Below are positions 1 to 14,900 of a stretch of DNA of 64,000 bases, in pieces (position 1 is the stretch's first letter; the number at the start of each line of letters is the position of its first letter). The translations under genes and the position numbers were made by a program. Under the pieces are notes generated by a model. That model was not told where the DNA came from, did not search any database, and saw only the letters and a list, made by a program, of their open reading frames with translations. Source of the stretch: Caprimulgus europaeus (taxonomy: Eukaryota > Chordata > Aves > Caprimulgiformes > Caprimulgidae); NCBI GenBank assembly GCA_907165065.1, contig OU015529.1, forward strand, positions 8,047,054 through 8,111,053. The letters are read 5' to 3'.

Positions 1-929
1 AAGTTGCTTAGGAAGTGGTGCTCACACTTATGCTGTGGCAAAAGTCATTTCATCCTGCAAATACCCAGTTTCAAGAATACCAAAAGACATTTACACTGTG
101 GAATTTTGCTAATTTTGCTAACAGTAGAAAAATGTTTATGGTCTACATTGCTCTCTTAGGTCCTCATCCATCTCTGGATGAAGTTTAACAGGCCTTGGGA
201 ATGGAAGTAAATTTTCAGTACAGTGAGGTGCTGGCTATATACAGATTTTTCTAAAAATAATGAAAAGTGGGGGAGGATATGCTGATAGCACATCTCTTCT
301 GTTTGCATGCAGGTAGCTTTGATTTTATTTGACATGTCCACCATGCATTATTTTTATATGGGACCTATTATGCTGGTACATGACCAATACCACCCAAGGC
401 TATTAATAACCTATTGATTCTTGGATGATGGCTTGTGAATGGTTTATCTTTTCCAAACTTTTTTAACCAGCAACTTCAGGAGTTGGACACATTCGTGTTT
501 GAAGTTCAATTTCCAAAACAGAGCTTCTGCTTCTGTTCTCAGAGGAAATAGAAAAGTATGATCTACTGGACTGGACTGAAATGGTTAATATTTCAAGTGT
601 CAGATCCTGAAGGCACTTAGACAGCAGGTGACATTGTTTAGTTGAGAACTTGTGTGGAGTGCAGTAGAAGGGGAACATGGGCTCTGGTTAGCAGCAGCAG
701 CAGCAGCATTAATATGGGATGCATGTCAGGGAAATGTCAATAGCAATATGCTACCAGGAAAACAAGGGTTTGGCTATTTTGTATTCCCAGCAGTTCGCAG
801 GAGAGTTAACTGACAGTGGTGCTGCTCTTTCTGTCACCTGGCAGAAAGCAGATGTGGAGAGAAATAAGATGCTTTTCCAGTAATTTCTGATGAAGCACAC
901 AATTGTAGAAGCAACTTGCTTCTCTCTGG
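1..929. other. Intergenic, no gene seen
   Basis: Unique AT-rich sequence with a short (CAG)n run around 691-707. The open frames here are short and resemble no known protein. Confidence 0.6.
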
Positions 930-1140
930 ATCATCTAAGGAAAAGCTTCTTTACTGTGAGGGTGATGGAGCACTGGGACAGGCTGCCCAGAGAGTTGTGG
1001 AGTCTCCATCTCTGGAGATGTTCAAAACATGCCTGGATGCTTTTCTGTGCAACCTGGTGTAGGGAACCTGTTTTAGCAGGGGGTTGGACTGGATGATCTC
1101 CTGAGGTCTCTTCCAACCCCCACCATTCTGGGATTCTATG
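930..1140 (+). mobile_element. CR1 LINE 3' fragment
   Basis: This matches the last part of avian CR1: the end of the ORF2 reverse transcriptase region (the GHWDRLP-like block), then the 3' UTR with the 'ttggactggatgatctcc...ttccaaccc' block and an ATTCTATG-type tail at 1125-1140. It is truncated at the 5' end, as is usual for CR1. Confidence 0.9.
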
Positions 1141-1510
1141 TGAGAAGGTGAACATCCCCTTCCCCCTGCCTGCCCTCCTATCTCTTTCTTGGAGAATATT
1201 TCTCCTCTCCATCCCTCTATGGCTGTGGTGCTGACACTCACACTGGCAGCATCTGGCCACTTGCTTTGCTGGACTTTACATCTGTCCTCTTTTCCACTGT
1301 CCTAGTTTCTCTTGCCTTCAGCCAACTGACTGTTTCATAAATAATGCTAAAACATATATGCAAAACCATGCCTATACTATTAACGTGGGTAAGCATGAGA
1401 GCATTTGAATACATTTATTTGCATGCAAAGATGCCTACTCGTGCACAGATACTACTGCTTTACTAATCTAGCTGAGAAACTGGTGGTTACCTCTAGGAAG
1501 TAAGAAGGTC
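1141..1510. other. Intergenic, no gene seen
   Basis: Unique sequence between two CR1 copies. Nothing recognisable. Confidence 0.6.
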
Positions 1511-2214
1511 AAGAATTATAGAATGGTTTGGGTTGGAAGGGACCTTAAAGATCATCCAGTTCCAACCCCCCTGCCATCAGCAGGGACACCTTCCAGTAGA
1601 CCAGGTTGCTCAAAGCCTCATCCAACCTGGCCTTGAACACTTCCAGGGAGGAGCAGCCACAGCTTCTCTGGGCAACCCGGGCCAGTGTCTCACCATCCTC
1701 GCAGGAAAGAATTTCTTCCTAATATCTCATCTAAATCTCCCCTCTTACAGCTTAAAGCCATTTCCCCTTGTTCTGTCACTCCCTGCCCTTTGTCAGAAGT
1801 CCCTCCCCAGCCTTCCTGGAGCCCCTTCAGGTACTGGAAAGCCACTAGAAGGTCTCCCTGGAGCCTTTTCTTCTCCAGGCAGAACAGCCCCAACTCTCTC
1901 AGCCTGTCCTTGTAGGAGAGGTGCTCCAGCCCTTGGATCATCCTCATGGCCTCCTCTGGACTCACTCCAGTAGGTCCATGTCCTTCTTGTGTTGAGGGCC
2001 CCAGAACTGGACACAGTACTCCAGGTGAGGTCTCACGAGAGCAGAGTGCAGGGGCAGAATCCCCTCCCTCGATCTGCCGCCGACGCTGCCCTTGATGCAG
2101 CCCAGGACATGGTTATTGGCCTCTGGGCTGCCAGCGCACATTGCCGGCTCATGTTGAGCTTCTCATCCACCACCACCCCCAAGTCCTTCCCCTCAGGGCT
2201 ACTCTTGATCCAAG
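1511..2214 (-). mobile_element. CR1 LINE fragment, about 0.7 kb
   Basis: An antisense copy: the 3' tail is at 1511 and the 5' side near 2214. On the minus strand it holds remains of the ORF2 C-terminal region ([21 protein letters not shown]) and the 3' UTR. The reading frame is broken. It is dead by truncation. Confidence 0.92.
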
Positions 2215-5200
2215 AGAGTAAGATCCAAGAACCTGCTAGGTTTGCTGCTCTGCAGGTGTAAACTGTATTCAGGCAAATAATGATTCTTTCACTAACATTT
2301 ATTTATCTTTAATCAGTGATTTTTGTGTCTACTGAAGAACAAGCAGAAGAGGAATAGGACCACAGCCAAATCAGCAATTACTTTTAGGAAGCTGTTGATG
2401 ATTTGATTTTCCTATTGAACCTTTTACTATTATATAATCGTTAATTAAGATTGGTTAAAAAGGAGGAAAGAAAAGCTGTGGGATTTTTTCCATTTGTTAT
2501 TTGTGCTTCCAACAGAACAGTTGAGTAAAATTTAATGCTTTGAAAAATGCTGGTCAGCTTCACCTCTTTTGTTAAGTCTCCACCTTTTATTTACTTTAAC
2601 TGTTCTTTCAAGTATACACATGCTTATTATACGCAAAATTAAAAATATTATCACCTTATTAATTTTTAATAAGAAACATTTATAAACTCTGATATGAGTT
2701 CCAAAAGCATATATTTATTTAGGAATCAAAATTTTGAGATCTTATAAATACTCCCCTCTGAGTGAAACACCCCTAAGACCATTAGGGCACAAACTTAAAG
2801 GCATGGAGCATCATAAAGCTGGTGATGAAAAAGAAATGTTTTAATGTGGTATCTGACCCTCAGGCTTTGGCAGACTGAATGGCAGACTCTTCTGAATCAT
2901 CTCTGTGATAGAGCCTGCGTGACCAAGTGAGACATGCAGATAAATAAAATAGCCTGTAATGATACTGTGAATGATCACAGTTTGGAAAAGATGTTGGAGA
3001 ATAGTACTTATTAGAAGACAAAATGTTGATCTCGCCTGAGAATTCCTCTGTGGCAACATGTCCTGGATGCTGCCATGGGAAGCAGCATCATGCTGGTACA
3101 AGCACTGGGGAGAAATGACATTTTACTGGTTTGCTTACAGGTTCCTTAAATGCTGAAATTTAGAAAAAAACACTTCTGGTTCTCACTGAATAAGCCTATC
3201 CAGGCTGAGAAATGCACTACCTTGCTGAATTCTTTGGGAGAAGTAATCCCTTTTAAAGCTGTCTCTTTTTAAGATTTACGTTTATTTTTAGTGCTTGCAG
3301 TTTAATTAGCAGTAATTCATAATTATCTTCATTTTCTGTATGAATTAATCATTTGCAGTTATGCCTATCGGGGAAAACTCCTGCTATAAATAATTCTTGC
3401 AATTTAAGCTGGAAGACAGACCCAGCAGCTTATGTTTTACTAATAACAAGTAATATACTTAGTCAGCTTTTTCAACCCTTATAGCTCTTCCAAGACTTTT
3501 CTCTTTGTGCTCGATAGTTGTGCTACTAATTACTCTGTAGTAAGACTGTGTGGTAGTTCCACTGAACAATGCATCTCCTCTTCTCCAGGCACTGAGGATA
3601 TACATTGTATTTTAATCTTCTGCCATATAGCCTACAGTGAGTGTATGTGTGAATGTGTATATTTATATATATGATTGTTCACTGTGGCAGGTATTGTTCA
3701 GGAAAGAGGAAAAAAAAAGCAAAACAAACAGAAATTTTGCTTTTCAGAGAAAATCCTGGAGCACAATGGCATAGGCTATCTCTCTATGGTAAAGAAAGAC
3801 CAAATTATTAAACTGGTTTTCATAACCACTTTGGTTCAAGACTGAGGAGACATTCTTATTTCAGAATGAGGATCATTTCCCAAAATAATTTAACCTATTA
3901 AAAAGTAAAGCTTTTCAGGTTAGAGCACTGACTGTGCTGAACAAAATATTGTTCACACATAGTCTTGACCCACAGTAGCAGCAGCAACAGTCTGAGGTAT
4001 AGTCCCTTCAGGCTTTCTGCATTCCACTCACACTGAAAAATATCCCAAAAAGCAGATATTGGTAGGACCACAGTATTTTAAGAGTTTCAATGAGGGTTTG
4101 AAATTTCAACAGTATTTTAGAACTAGGTAATTTTATTCTGCAGCACAGCATCCCTCTTCTAAAATTAACTTTTCAAACTATTTTGGTATTCACATTAGAA
4201 AAAACAATTGGCTGTTCTGTACTTGGGGAAGGGGTTGAGTAGAAAATCACCACTTACACTGCTCCCTATCTAAAAACCCCTTGAAAAAAACACATAGCCT
4301 GTAATACTTCAGCTAGCATGTTATAGCATGAAAACAAGATTTAGGTATATATGGGAAAGTATTTAGCTACACACGGGTACAGGAGCTAAAGTAATGTCAG
4401 AACAGACGCCAGTGATGTTTGATCAGTGCGGCGGTTTCCTGGTGTGCCTCAGATGTGTGTCCTCACCTTTAGACTTGCTTGAAAATGTAACGTAAAGAAA
4501 CCCAGAACTGATGAAGGAGAGGTCGGATGTCAGCACTGGCCCTGATTTCTCCTCCTGCCTTCCAGTGCTATGTTACTGTTGTCTGTCTGTGACACAAGAA
4601 GAGGTAAGGGCAGTCCCCTTCAGTCCCACACCCCAGAACATCGTCGTTTCTGGCTTTTTGCATCCAGAATATTTTTCCTTCCTGAGAGCGAGCGCTAGCA
4701 AGAGCCACCTGGTGCTGAGGATCTTACGTGACTCTCCTCGTCTCTCTGGAGAGCCATTGTGCTGCAAGATGGCCAGGGAAGCTATTTTTAGCATTTTCCA
4801 TGTCAAGCTTTGTATAACCACTTTGGTATTACTGACCACAGGTTAGTGATGGTAAGGTCTAGCTCTGACACGTTTCATTGCTTTGACAAGGAAGGAGGGT
4901 CTGTCAAGCACATTAAAAGCTGGAAAATAACTAGGCTAAATAATGCCTTGTTTTAACTGTTCTTTCCAAGCTGGTATTCTGTTTACAGTGAACACAACCC
5001 TCAGGGCAACCCACTGTTAGCTCTGTGATCAATGGGAAGACATGCTGGCCTCAGTTTTACAAACCTAATTATTTTCTTCAGAAAGCTGTCTGAAACTAAA
5101 AGGCATCTGACAAAAAATCTTTCCTGTCCCCAGAGCTTAGAGGAATTCAGTCATTGAATGTAAATTGTGTTTATATTGACTGCTTACACGTCTTTTGAAC

Positions 5201-8200
5201 TGGTGCCTTTTAGGTGGCTTTGCAAGAAAACACAGTCCCCTCCAGGCACAAACTGTGAACTCCCTACGTTAAGAAATATGGTTACTAATAAGAATGTGGT
5301 ATCTGTTTGTATTTACACACACACAGATATGTGCACATCAATGATTGTGTGTGTACATGCCTGCTTATATATATGTGTGTGCATGTAAGATGCCACTGTG
5401 CCTCAGTGACTCAAGCCACACGCCCTGGAGAGTCTGAAGGCAAAGCAGAGGGTGAGGAGGTTGTGGGGAAAGGAAGCAACAGCTTTTCCTTCAGTGGTTT
5501 GTCTTCAGAGGCAAATACATTCCTGCTTTTTTATCCCAAGTGTCAGCCGATGCAGTAACTCAGAGTAACTCAGGAAGCTTGAAGGTCAATTTGGTTTAAG
5601 TAGTTGTTCACCTTTAACATTTGTTGAGTGGTTAAAAGATTAGCCAGCTTTCACGCCTATCGTAAGCCCTTTGCCACAACATAGCTCTCCATGAAAAAGT
5701 GGATTCAACCTCTTCTTTCTGCTGGAGTATAACACATCACCTGCATTAGCACCAATTAGTTTTGCAGAACTGACCAAGGCTGAATGCATGAATGGAGGGG
5801 TCTCCTGAGCAAAAGAGATCCTAAAAGTGATGTAAGGCAAGTCTGAAGTATGACGTGTGTTCACCATCACCTGTGGTGCTGGTAGAAGGAAGGAAATGCT
5901 CAGAGACAGAGACAGTCATGAAGCTAAAAAAGTTCATGAAGTGAAACTGCAGAGGTGGAAATGTATAAAGCAGGACTGCTGGGCAGGGAAATACTTTTGC
6001 CAGGTCTTGAGTCAGTCATAGGGAATATTCTGCTTGAACTCAACCTGAGTGTCTCTATACATTCAAGGCATAACTCAAGAGTTAGTGAAGGGCCTTAGGT
6101 GGAATGTTTGGCTATAACAGGAGGAAATATCTGAACATCAGGGCAGGCTCTCCTCTTTCTGTGTACCTTTGAAACTGCCAGGAGTGAAGACACAGCTCCA
6201 TAACTCCCATAGATCTATAAACCTTCACTTAGCAGAAAGAAAGATAAGCAAACAAATAGAGAAAGACGGGTAAAACATACAAAGAAGCACTTCTACCTCT
6301 TGGTTGCATTTCAGTTCAGTTGCTGGGCCTTCATGATAAAGCACAGTGTATTGCAAGACCCTGAAAGCCAAACCAAGGGTCCTGGTTTATAAAACTCTTG
6401 TCCAGGTGGTTGTTGAGGTTCTCTTGTCAAGGATTTTCACGCTTGCTTTTTCCCTGACAGACTATTCATTGCAAAGCCCTCCAGCGTGATCAAGATGAAC
6501 TGTTTCAGGACCTGCTGACTGACTTAGCCCTACCCATTCCCATGTGGTGGTGAGTATCATTGGCATGTGATGGCACACCACATCACAAGGGCACTGCAGT
6601 CACATCAGGGCTGTCACACCACGTGGTGGGATGCCTGGGACTTCTTGTGGAGTCATTCCATGTTCTTTAACACAGTTTTAGCACGGCTGCCTCCTCCTTG
6701 TGTAAAAACATTAAACCAAGCTGTAATTTTGTCTTTTGAAAGGATGACTTGAACATCAAGAAAATAAAACAAAGTTTCATTTGCCATGTTTAAGAATTAT
6801 GATATTATGGTAGAATCCCCCTAATACACAATCATCTTTAGTGGAAGTGGTTCCAAAAAGTTAGCTTACTTATTAACATTTAAGAGCAAACCCCATCTAT
6901 TGTAGAAAGTGAATCAGCTCTTGAATCCTTGAATTGCCAGACCTACATCTAAATATATTATCCTGGATTAAACCCTGTGGAAAATTCATAATGAAAAACA
7001 AGGCAACCACACAGAGCAGGTGTGACCTGCAGGCTGCTGAATACTGTGATTGCTTCCCATAGATTATAATTTTAGCAACACCTGGTCCGAATGTGCTGTG
7101 CTGATGCAACAGCCTTATGGATCCTAATGAAATAATTACAGGATAAGAGCACAAAGAAACATTCAGAGCTTGCAAGAAAACAAACAACTGTAATGCAGGA
7201 GCAGATACTAGATTAGCTGGGAGATGAAAAGCTCTTGTATGGCCTTATTTATATTTCTGTCATAAATAACATCTCTTTACCTGTATGGAATATGTTACAT
7301 ATAAACGTGATCAGTGAGAAATATTAACTGCCTGGTCTGGAGGGAATTGCTATAGTTCTGTAGAAGGACAAGGTCTTAAATAAAACATGCTGGTCTGATG
7401 GGAAAGGTGAGATGGCAGAATAGAGGCTTGTGCCACCTTCTGGGCTCCCGGAGAGCTCAGGGAAGTGCGACGGGCACTTTCAGAGGGCAGCTGCCCTTGC
7501 TGCACTCTGAACTACCCTCTGTGGCTGCCGCTGTCTCCACTAACCCATACGACTTGGGGCAAGTCACCAAACCATGATACAATCACTTGCTGCCTCAGTA
7601 TAACGTGTAACGCTCTTTACCTAATCTCCCGTAGCCTCACATACTTAGTTGATGTATGTAAGTTACGTTTGCAAGTCTTCCATGAAGGATGTTATGGAAT
7701 AACCAGCTTGTATTCTTTAATTTAAAATGATCTTACCCCAAAACAAAATAAAGTTTTCTAACAAATATCAGAAAAAAACCCAAGGCAAGTGCTACTCTGA
7801 AAGCAGGAGCCATGTGAGTCTCCCAGACAAACCTATGAAGTCAGTGGGTTTCCCTTTTTTAAGGTGACAGAAGTCAGGCTGAAGGACAAATTGATCAGAC
7901 AAAGGTACCAAGACATAAATGTATTTGAAATAAATACACACAACTGTGAGGGATCTGGATGTTAAAAATTGACACTGGACAGCCCTGAATCATTGTGTAA
8001 TTCAGTTCTGAGTTTATTCTGAACACTGCTCCTGACTCTTTATTTGTAATGCAAAATCCATGTTTTACTGGGCTCCGGGAAAGTGAGGACCCAGAACTGA
8101 ATTTTTCAGGTCGCATTTAAAGCCGATAATCTAATTTACATCCTATATGTGAGGTTTTGTTTTGTTTTCAGGAGCACTGTGTTAATATATGTGAAACAAA

Positions 8201-11200
8201 GAGGAGTATTGAAAGACAGTGAAATCTTCTACCAGCTTCATGGATCAGAGAAAATCAAGAGATATGGAGAGTCAAGCAGCTGCTGAACAGCAACTGTGCT
8301 TTTTGTGAGCTCCAGTTAGTGGGGTGGAATCAAGCCACTCTCACAGCAGAACCCAGGCTTTCAGGGAGAAGCAAGGCCCAAGACATCTGATAAACTGCAG
8401 TAATGGCCTTGTCTGCAGCAGTAAAATAAAGTGCGGTGCATGAGCTCTACCTCTCAGCTACACCTGTGACTCACTCAGGATCTCCTTAAATACCTGGAAC
8501 CTGTTGTAGGACATCTAAAAGAGCTTAAAACCATCCATGTACTTATTCCATCACCTATTGCTAACAGATTAAATTCAAGGAAGATTTATACTCTAATACA
8601 GCCTTAATAGTTACTCACAATCCTTGACTATAATCCTTGATGTCAAGACATGAGTTTGCAAGACTGGATCCTAAAATGTGCTAGCAATAGTGATGAGTAT
8701 TTAAGTATTTTTAAAAGTGTTGCTCACTAAAGAGTGTTCTTTTGTGTAACCTTTTAATAGTGATTACATTTCTCTAGACTATCTGTTCTAGAGTAAATAG
8801 ACACAAACTAAGTTTCTATCTTAGCGTAGCCTGTTAAATTATAATTCTTAACACACAGAAATGTGATTTATGATCTAGAATTGCTGAAACACTTTGCTTC
8901 ATCAAATGTGTCATAATCTCTTAGATACCTGCATACACTATTGGAAATGTTGCAGTAAATTTTTTCAGCCAAATTACTTTTTAAAAATCTTACTCAATTT
9001 TCTTCCACTAAGAGTGCTTGTGTTTGTGCATTTGTTTTAAACAGGAGATTTTTTTAATCCATTGGATTGTACAATCTTCATATGAGTCTTAAACACACTT
9101 GGAAAAAGAGGAAGCCGTGCCTGGGAATATAAATTGCACTGCTATGCTTAGTCACAAATGGCTGAGCTCAATGAGATTTTACAATAAACCAGAAATGTCT
9201 GTGTTTTGTTGTGTCAATAAATGTTCCAGTGATGCTCTTAAAGACAATAAATTACTGGTAATGGAACACTATCCTCAGCATGTAGAAGTCATTTTCCACT
9301 TCCAGACATTCTCAGATTAGGTTTAAATTGCTATTAGAAAATCCTAAATGTGTTTGTTTGAAGAAAATCTTTTTAATGCCTAGAAGTAATCCAGCAGTGG
9401 CTGGTTAGAGTAGAGTTAGCTGGAGTATTCCTGGGGAGCACAGTTTACACATAGGGAAGGGAGCTCAGCTCCAACAGATCCGTACTGCTAACAGAGGGAA
9501 CAACACAGAGAGATTTCACAGCCCGTAATTTTTTGCAGCTGCTCCATGGTACTGCTCAGCCAAAGAGAAAACATCTTGTCAGCCCTCTAGGAAAATCCTT
9601 GTGAGAGTCTGAGTTTATAACGTGGGTGTAAGACTTGATCCTTAGACAGCGTGTCTGGGCTGTGGTCAGCAGAGGGATCTTCATAAGGGTTGTTCACAGA
9701 AAGGCTTTGAGGTAGCAGAAGTAAACGATGGACATTGCAAGCAGGGCAGGGTAGGAGGTGAAGAGGTGAAAGGAAGAAGCAGCAAGTGAAGGAAACAGCA
9801 GAATATAAGACTCTGGTGCACAAGCATTAGCTCTTTTGTAAGTAGAGCTGTTGGTTTCGTTGAAATCTGCTGTTTGCATTGTTCGGCTTTGTGTGCTTAG
9901 TGGTGCCTTTAGCTCCAGGCTGAAGGCACAAATGTTGAGGTTCTCACACATCCTCTTTCCTTCAGCACTGACATTAGCAACAAAAAATCTAAACAGGACA
10001 AACCGTCTACTTTTTTTTTTTTACTAATGACAACAATAGTAAAGATCAGAACAACCTATGTGCTTTTATGTGTAATGAGCTGTGGATAATCTTCAAGACT
10101 CTGATACTCTTCCTGGTCCTACACTGAAAAATAAAGAGTGATGGAAATGTAAAGTATTAACAGGAACTTTTATACTGACTTCCTGAGGTTTTTCAGAAAG
10201 AAATGCACAAGGGATTGAGCAGGAATTTCAGGGGGGATAATTAGCTCCATGTTCTAAGAGAACCATCTCTGGCAAACCAAGACTGTGCTGGATTGCACTA
10301 TGCTATCTTACAGACTAATGACCCCCAAAACACTGAGGAAATTATTAGTTCCTGATCAGTGCCCCAAACTGATTCCATACATTCAAATCCAAAATTGCAC
10401 TTCCCTTAGCATAATGCCTGCTTTCCTTCTGATTTCATTTTGCTTTGTAGAATCAAAAGATGAAACGAGAATAAATTGGTGCTACTAATGGGCATATTTC
10501 CATTAGCTGTAGCACATTTTGCCCATACACATGATGTCTGGCCTGTGCTGAAAAAGAAATGTTACCATTTCATGTTGGAAGCCATCAAAATTGGCTGTGC
10601 TGCTTCTGATTTTCTGTCAGCACTTTGAGCTTTTATAAGTCTTGTGCATTATAAGACTTAATGTGATATTTAATTTTGCATAGTATGTGCAGGGGTCCAT
10701 GAGCATGGACTTGTAATATCACTTTTATATATAAATAAATGTGTACATAAGTGTGGGTACATTATGTACACAAAGTGTACTCTGTAGTTTTATTTTCACT
10801 CCTACTTAACAAAGAGGTGTGCTACCTCACATAATGTATGTATTGCAACTGCACATTTCTGTTGCAGCATATTTGACCAAGCTTTCCCTGATGTCTTTAT
10901 TGATATTCTCCATGGGGACACAAAGAGCAAAAGTATTAATGAACACTCTGCTTCTGACTGAGCAGAAGCTTTGTTAAATGCATGCAGCAAAAGAGGAAGG
11001 AAATATGAGCCAGAAGGCTCCAAGCAGTGAAGAAAGTTCTGGCTGTTGGTGTGCTTGATGTACATTTTCATGTGAGATTCCTCTTTTAAAGACCAAATCT
11101 TTCCCAGGGTGTTAGATCTACTGTCAGTGATTGCTTCTCAGGGCCACAGGATTCCTAAAATGAGCTCTCAGTGGTACATGGGCTAGAGAATTTCCATGGA

Positions 11201-11664
11201 TCTTCCAGGGGAAAGCAGTTCAATAAAATGCTTTCTTACACTTGTACTTTCTCATATGCCTTTCTTTTTGCCACTGTATTCAAATATTGATACTAACCTA
11301 ACAGAGGAGTGAAGTTGGCATGGTATCAGATAGTTAAGAAACCAGTAATTAGAGGAAATAATGGCAAGAAACCTTGACTAGTTGTGTCTGGTGTGTAGAA
11401 AAGGAGGGTGCGTAGGTGTGAAGCAGGTGGTATCAGTGAGCAAAATGCTATCAGCCTTAATGCGGGTGGGAAAAGAGTTGAGGAAGGGCCCTGGTGGCTC
11501 TCTCTCATGGAGAAGGAGGTTTGTAGCATCTCTCGGATGAGGATCCACTCAGTCTTTGGGAGCCAGCAAGTGGTACCAAGCTTCTACACAGCGTCAGGGA
11601 AGGGAGCGATTCAGCCCTTTTATGTTGGAAAGACAATTGTAAATAATGAAGCTGAGTCAAAAGA
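2215..11664. other. Intergenic, no gene seen
   Basis: About 9.4 kb of mostly AT-rich unique DNA. It contains an alternating purine-pyrimidine (CA/TG) stretch near 5316-5388 and a T run near 10009-10022. The longest open frame (111 codons at 4511-4846, +) has no recognisable domain. I see no SLC18A2-like transmembrane exon on the minus strand, but short exons could escape reading by eye. Confidence 0.5.
5316..5388. repeat. CA/TG-rich alternating purine-pyrimidine stretch
   Basis: Short ACACACACAC, TGTGTGTGT, TATATATATG and TGTGTGTGCATG runs lie within about 75 bases. It is a low-complexity region rather than a clean microsatellite. Confidence 0.65.
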
Positions 11665-11970
11665 TAGAATCATAGAATTGTAGAATCATTAAGGTTGGAA
11701 AAGACCTCTAAGATCATCAAGTCCAACCACCAAACCAACATCACCGTGCCCACTAAACCATGTCCCTAAGCACCACATCTACTAATTTCTTAAATACCTC
11801 CAGGGATGGTGACTCACCCACTGTCCTGGGCAGCCTGTTCCAATGCTTGACAATCTTTCCGGTAAACAATTTTTTCCTAGTATCCAATCTAAGCCTCCCT
11901 TGGTGCAACTCAAGTCCATTTCCTCTTGTCCTATTACTTGGGAGAAGAGATGGACACCCACTTCACTCTG
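11665..11970 (-). mobile_element. CR1 LINE fragment
   Basis: An antisense copy of the CR1 3' end, beginning with the complement of the ATTCTATGATTCT tail at 11665. It belongs to the subtype with the 'ctaaaccatgtccctaagcacc' block (complement of the C-terminal ORF2 part). Truncated near 11970. Confidence 0.9.
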
Positions 11971-14900
11971 TTCAAACTGAGAAGCCATGAACTGTAAAAG
12001 CTAAGATGAGCTCAGAGCTTTCCCTGAAAGCCTTAAAAAGGCTTAGTTTGGCAACTGGAGATTTTTTTCTTTAATATAGCAGAATGCAACATGATGGATA
12101 AGACCATAGAAGCCACAAAATGGAAAAATATGATTTGTTGAATACTGCATTTAAAAACCTGCAGTACATCCATCTTTATCCAAGGAAGAGCCTGTGAGTA
12201 GGAGAGTATTTCTACAAAGGAAGTGAAGGGATTCCTCTGTGCATGACATCAAGTGTATTAAACTTTTACTATATAGCTTTTCTACCTCTCTGAAAAAGAA
12301 AGAGAGACGTTATCTTAAATCAGTTTTCTGTGACAAGGAATATATTCTTTGCCATACAACTCTGGCTTTGTATGACTTTGTATAACCTATCAAGTTTTAT
12401 ATAATTTCCTCTTCAGTTTTTCTGTGTGAACAAAGCCAATCCCATATGGGATTCTTCTACGGTCATAAGTCACTCTAGTTCTGCTTTCCACAGCAGCTCA
12501 CTAAAACTGAAGCTTTGATCCAATGCAGGTTAGTTAATCACTGAAAAGTGTAAATGTTTTGGTGAAATTCCACAGTTAGATATCAGATTTGACAAGTGTT
12601 CAGCACCCTGATACATGAGATGGGAGTGGAGATGACGTACCTTCCCACCTCTGAGCATCATCAGAGGCCCCACCTGCTGAAGTGCCTGCCAGCAGCACAT
12701 TACTAGAGGCACGGGGCAGCACTGCTGTCCTTCTGCTCCGAAATCTCAGGTGCCAGGTAGGCAGGTCAACCTGAAAACCACCTATGACTGATATGGGGGT
12801 GCTGGAGCATGGGCCAGGCAGCAGTAGGTTTCTGCAGAGGTGTGGGACCATGGCTGAGTGGTGTGACGTGGGGCCAAAGGCTCCATCTCACACACGACGT
12901 GTGACGCTGACCAGGCTGTGTATTAGACTAAGAATCCACATTTTCCAGTCACCAGATTTTCCCTGAAGGAAGAGTCAGTCATTGTCAATATTTATAAAGC
13001 CTGATGAGACCTTCTCACTGAAGGGCAGAAGGAGTGAAAAGCCTTTCATCAATATGAGTTTCCAGTTCTTCAGTGACATTTGATGAAATCATATTAAGCA
13101 TAATTATATTTGAGGGAAGCACGTCTAAGTTCTAATGAGCCTTTATAGTTATTCATTATCTGATTTCCTCATTTTCATTTTCCAAAGGTTTGTTTGCTTC
13201 ATTCAGTTAAATTAAGGCAAAGTCATTTTCATAACCTCTTCCCTTCAACTTTCAGGTCCTTTACTGAGCTTTATGGCTCCATGCAGTGAATATTTGCACA
13301 CGCTTGATTTTTAGCTTCCAGGGGGTCCCATTCTATATGTGAAGTTACGGATAAGAATAGCTTTATGGATAGTTACTTGAAGTTTTACAGGCTACATTTA
13401 TTAGTTTTTTGGGGGTTTTTTTCTTTTTTTCTCAAAGAAAATAGTTACTAAAGAAAGCAAGCTTTGCATTTTCAGAAACGAGCACAGTTAGAGGGATGAA
13501 ATCCAGGTACTGCAGGTGCTTCACACAGGACTTTAATGCAGATTTAAAGCATGAGTCCATTTTGAGGGAGTACTCTGGATTTAAATGCAAATAGACAAAG
13601 CAGCACATTGACCTGTGCTAAAGATTAATATTTTCTATGCCAGTCTGGTTTAGTTCATTATTTATGTCCCTGACATGGGGAAAAGGGGTTCTGGATTTTA
13701 ACAGCAGTGCATATCTTTGTTCATTCTTTCTTTCTCTTTATGTGCCTTTTTCAATCTGAGGAATCCAGGCTAGATATATCTACTGAAAGCTGCAAATTAT
13801 ATCTGTAACTGTAACTATAATTATAATTAGCTATAATCTAGATTGCTTATGGTAAGGAAGGTGAAGAACTGATAAAGGTGCTAATTGGCTTCTGTGTAAC
13901 GATATTTTTCCCAGTAACTTTTCCTGTAGACTCATTAAATATCATTTTTTGGGAAATGAAGGATATTTGAAGTAGTACACTGTGAACAATCATCTTAAGA
14001 AAAAGCTCTTGGTAAAAAATATGAAGCACCAAAATATTAACAGAACATAGTTGTTCAACATCATATATATCTGTAAGAGATAAATTTCAAAAATTAATTA
14101 TTGATTTTTAAAATGTAACTTACATTTTTCCCACGTATTTTTTTATATCACAAAAATTCCCCTATCCACTTTTGTATCTGCTGGACACCACTGATCATCT
14201 ACTACAGATCTACAGCAGTTGAAAACTGAAGTAGCATCATTTTTGAAGAGGCTTTCCTCTTTTTCTAGAGGACCAGAGATCAGGCCCAGGGTGAACACTG
14301 GAATTTCCTCCTCTCTTTATAAGAGCCCTCATATCCTTCTGCTGTTTTCTGTGTTACATATGAAACAACACACTGCCAGCCATCCAGCTACAGTGAAGTA
14401 ATCTTTTGTTTGGATTGCAGTCACTCAAATGCAGGCCTGGTAGTTCAATGCAGTTTTTGGATGCAAAATTATCTCAAAGAGCACTGCATCTTCTCTTCCA
14501 TTAAGCTAACAAGTACACCTCTGTTATTCTAGAAACTTCGTTTTCTTTCTGTATCTTCTCAGATTGTCCTGTAAGTGCATTGTAGCAGAACCTACGTATT
14601 TTCAGAGAGAGAGACCCAAGCCCAGGATCTGAGAATCAATGTCTTGTAAACTTCAAGAGTTCTGGAAATCCGAAACTCACATCTAGGTATTTGTAAATAG
14701 CCCTTGGTTTTTGTTACAAGCTGAACATCTTCTGAATTATGGACTGTTTCCAGTCTCACTCTGAATCCAGTTTTAGCTTGAACATCTCTCTAATTTCACC
14801 TGTCTTTAAAGACTATACGTTTTGTTCTGCATGTGCTTTCTCTTTGACAAAAATAATCAGGTACTCCAACTTCCACTTTTTGCAAGAAATGACCCATAAT

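Noticed and set aside
4511..4846. 111-codon + strand frame with a donor-like GAGGTAAG inside
   Set aside because: No recognisable domain, no paired acceptor or partner exon. It is likely chance.
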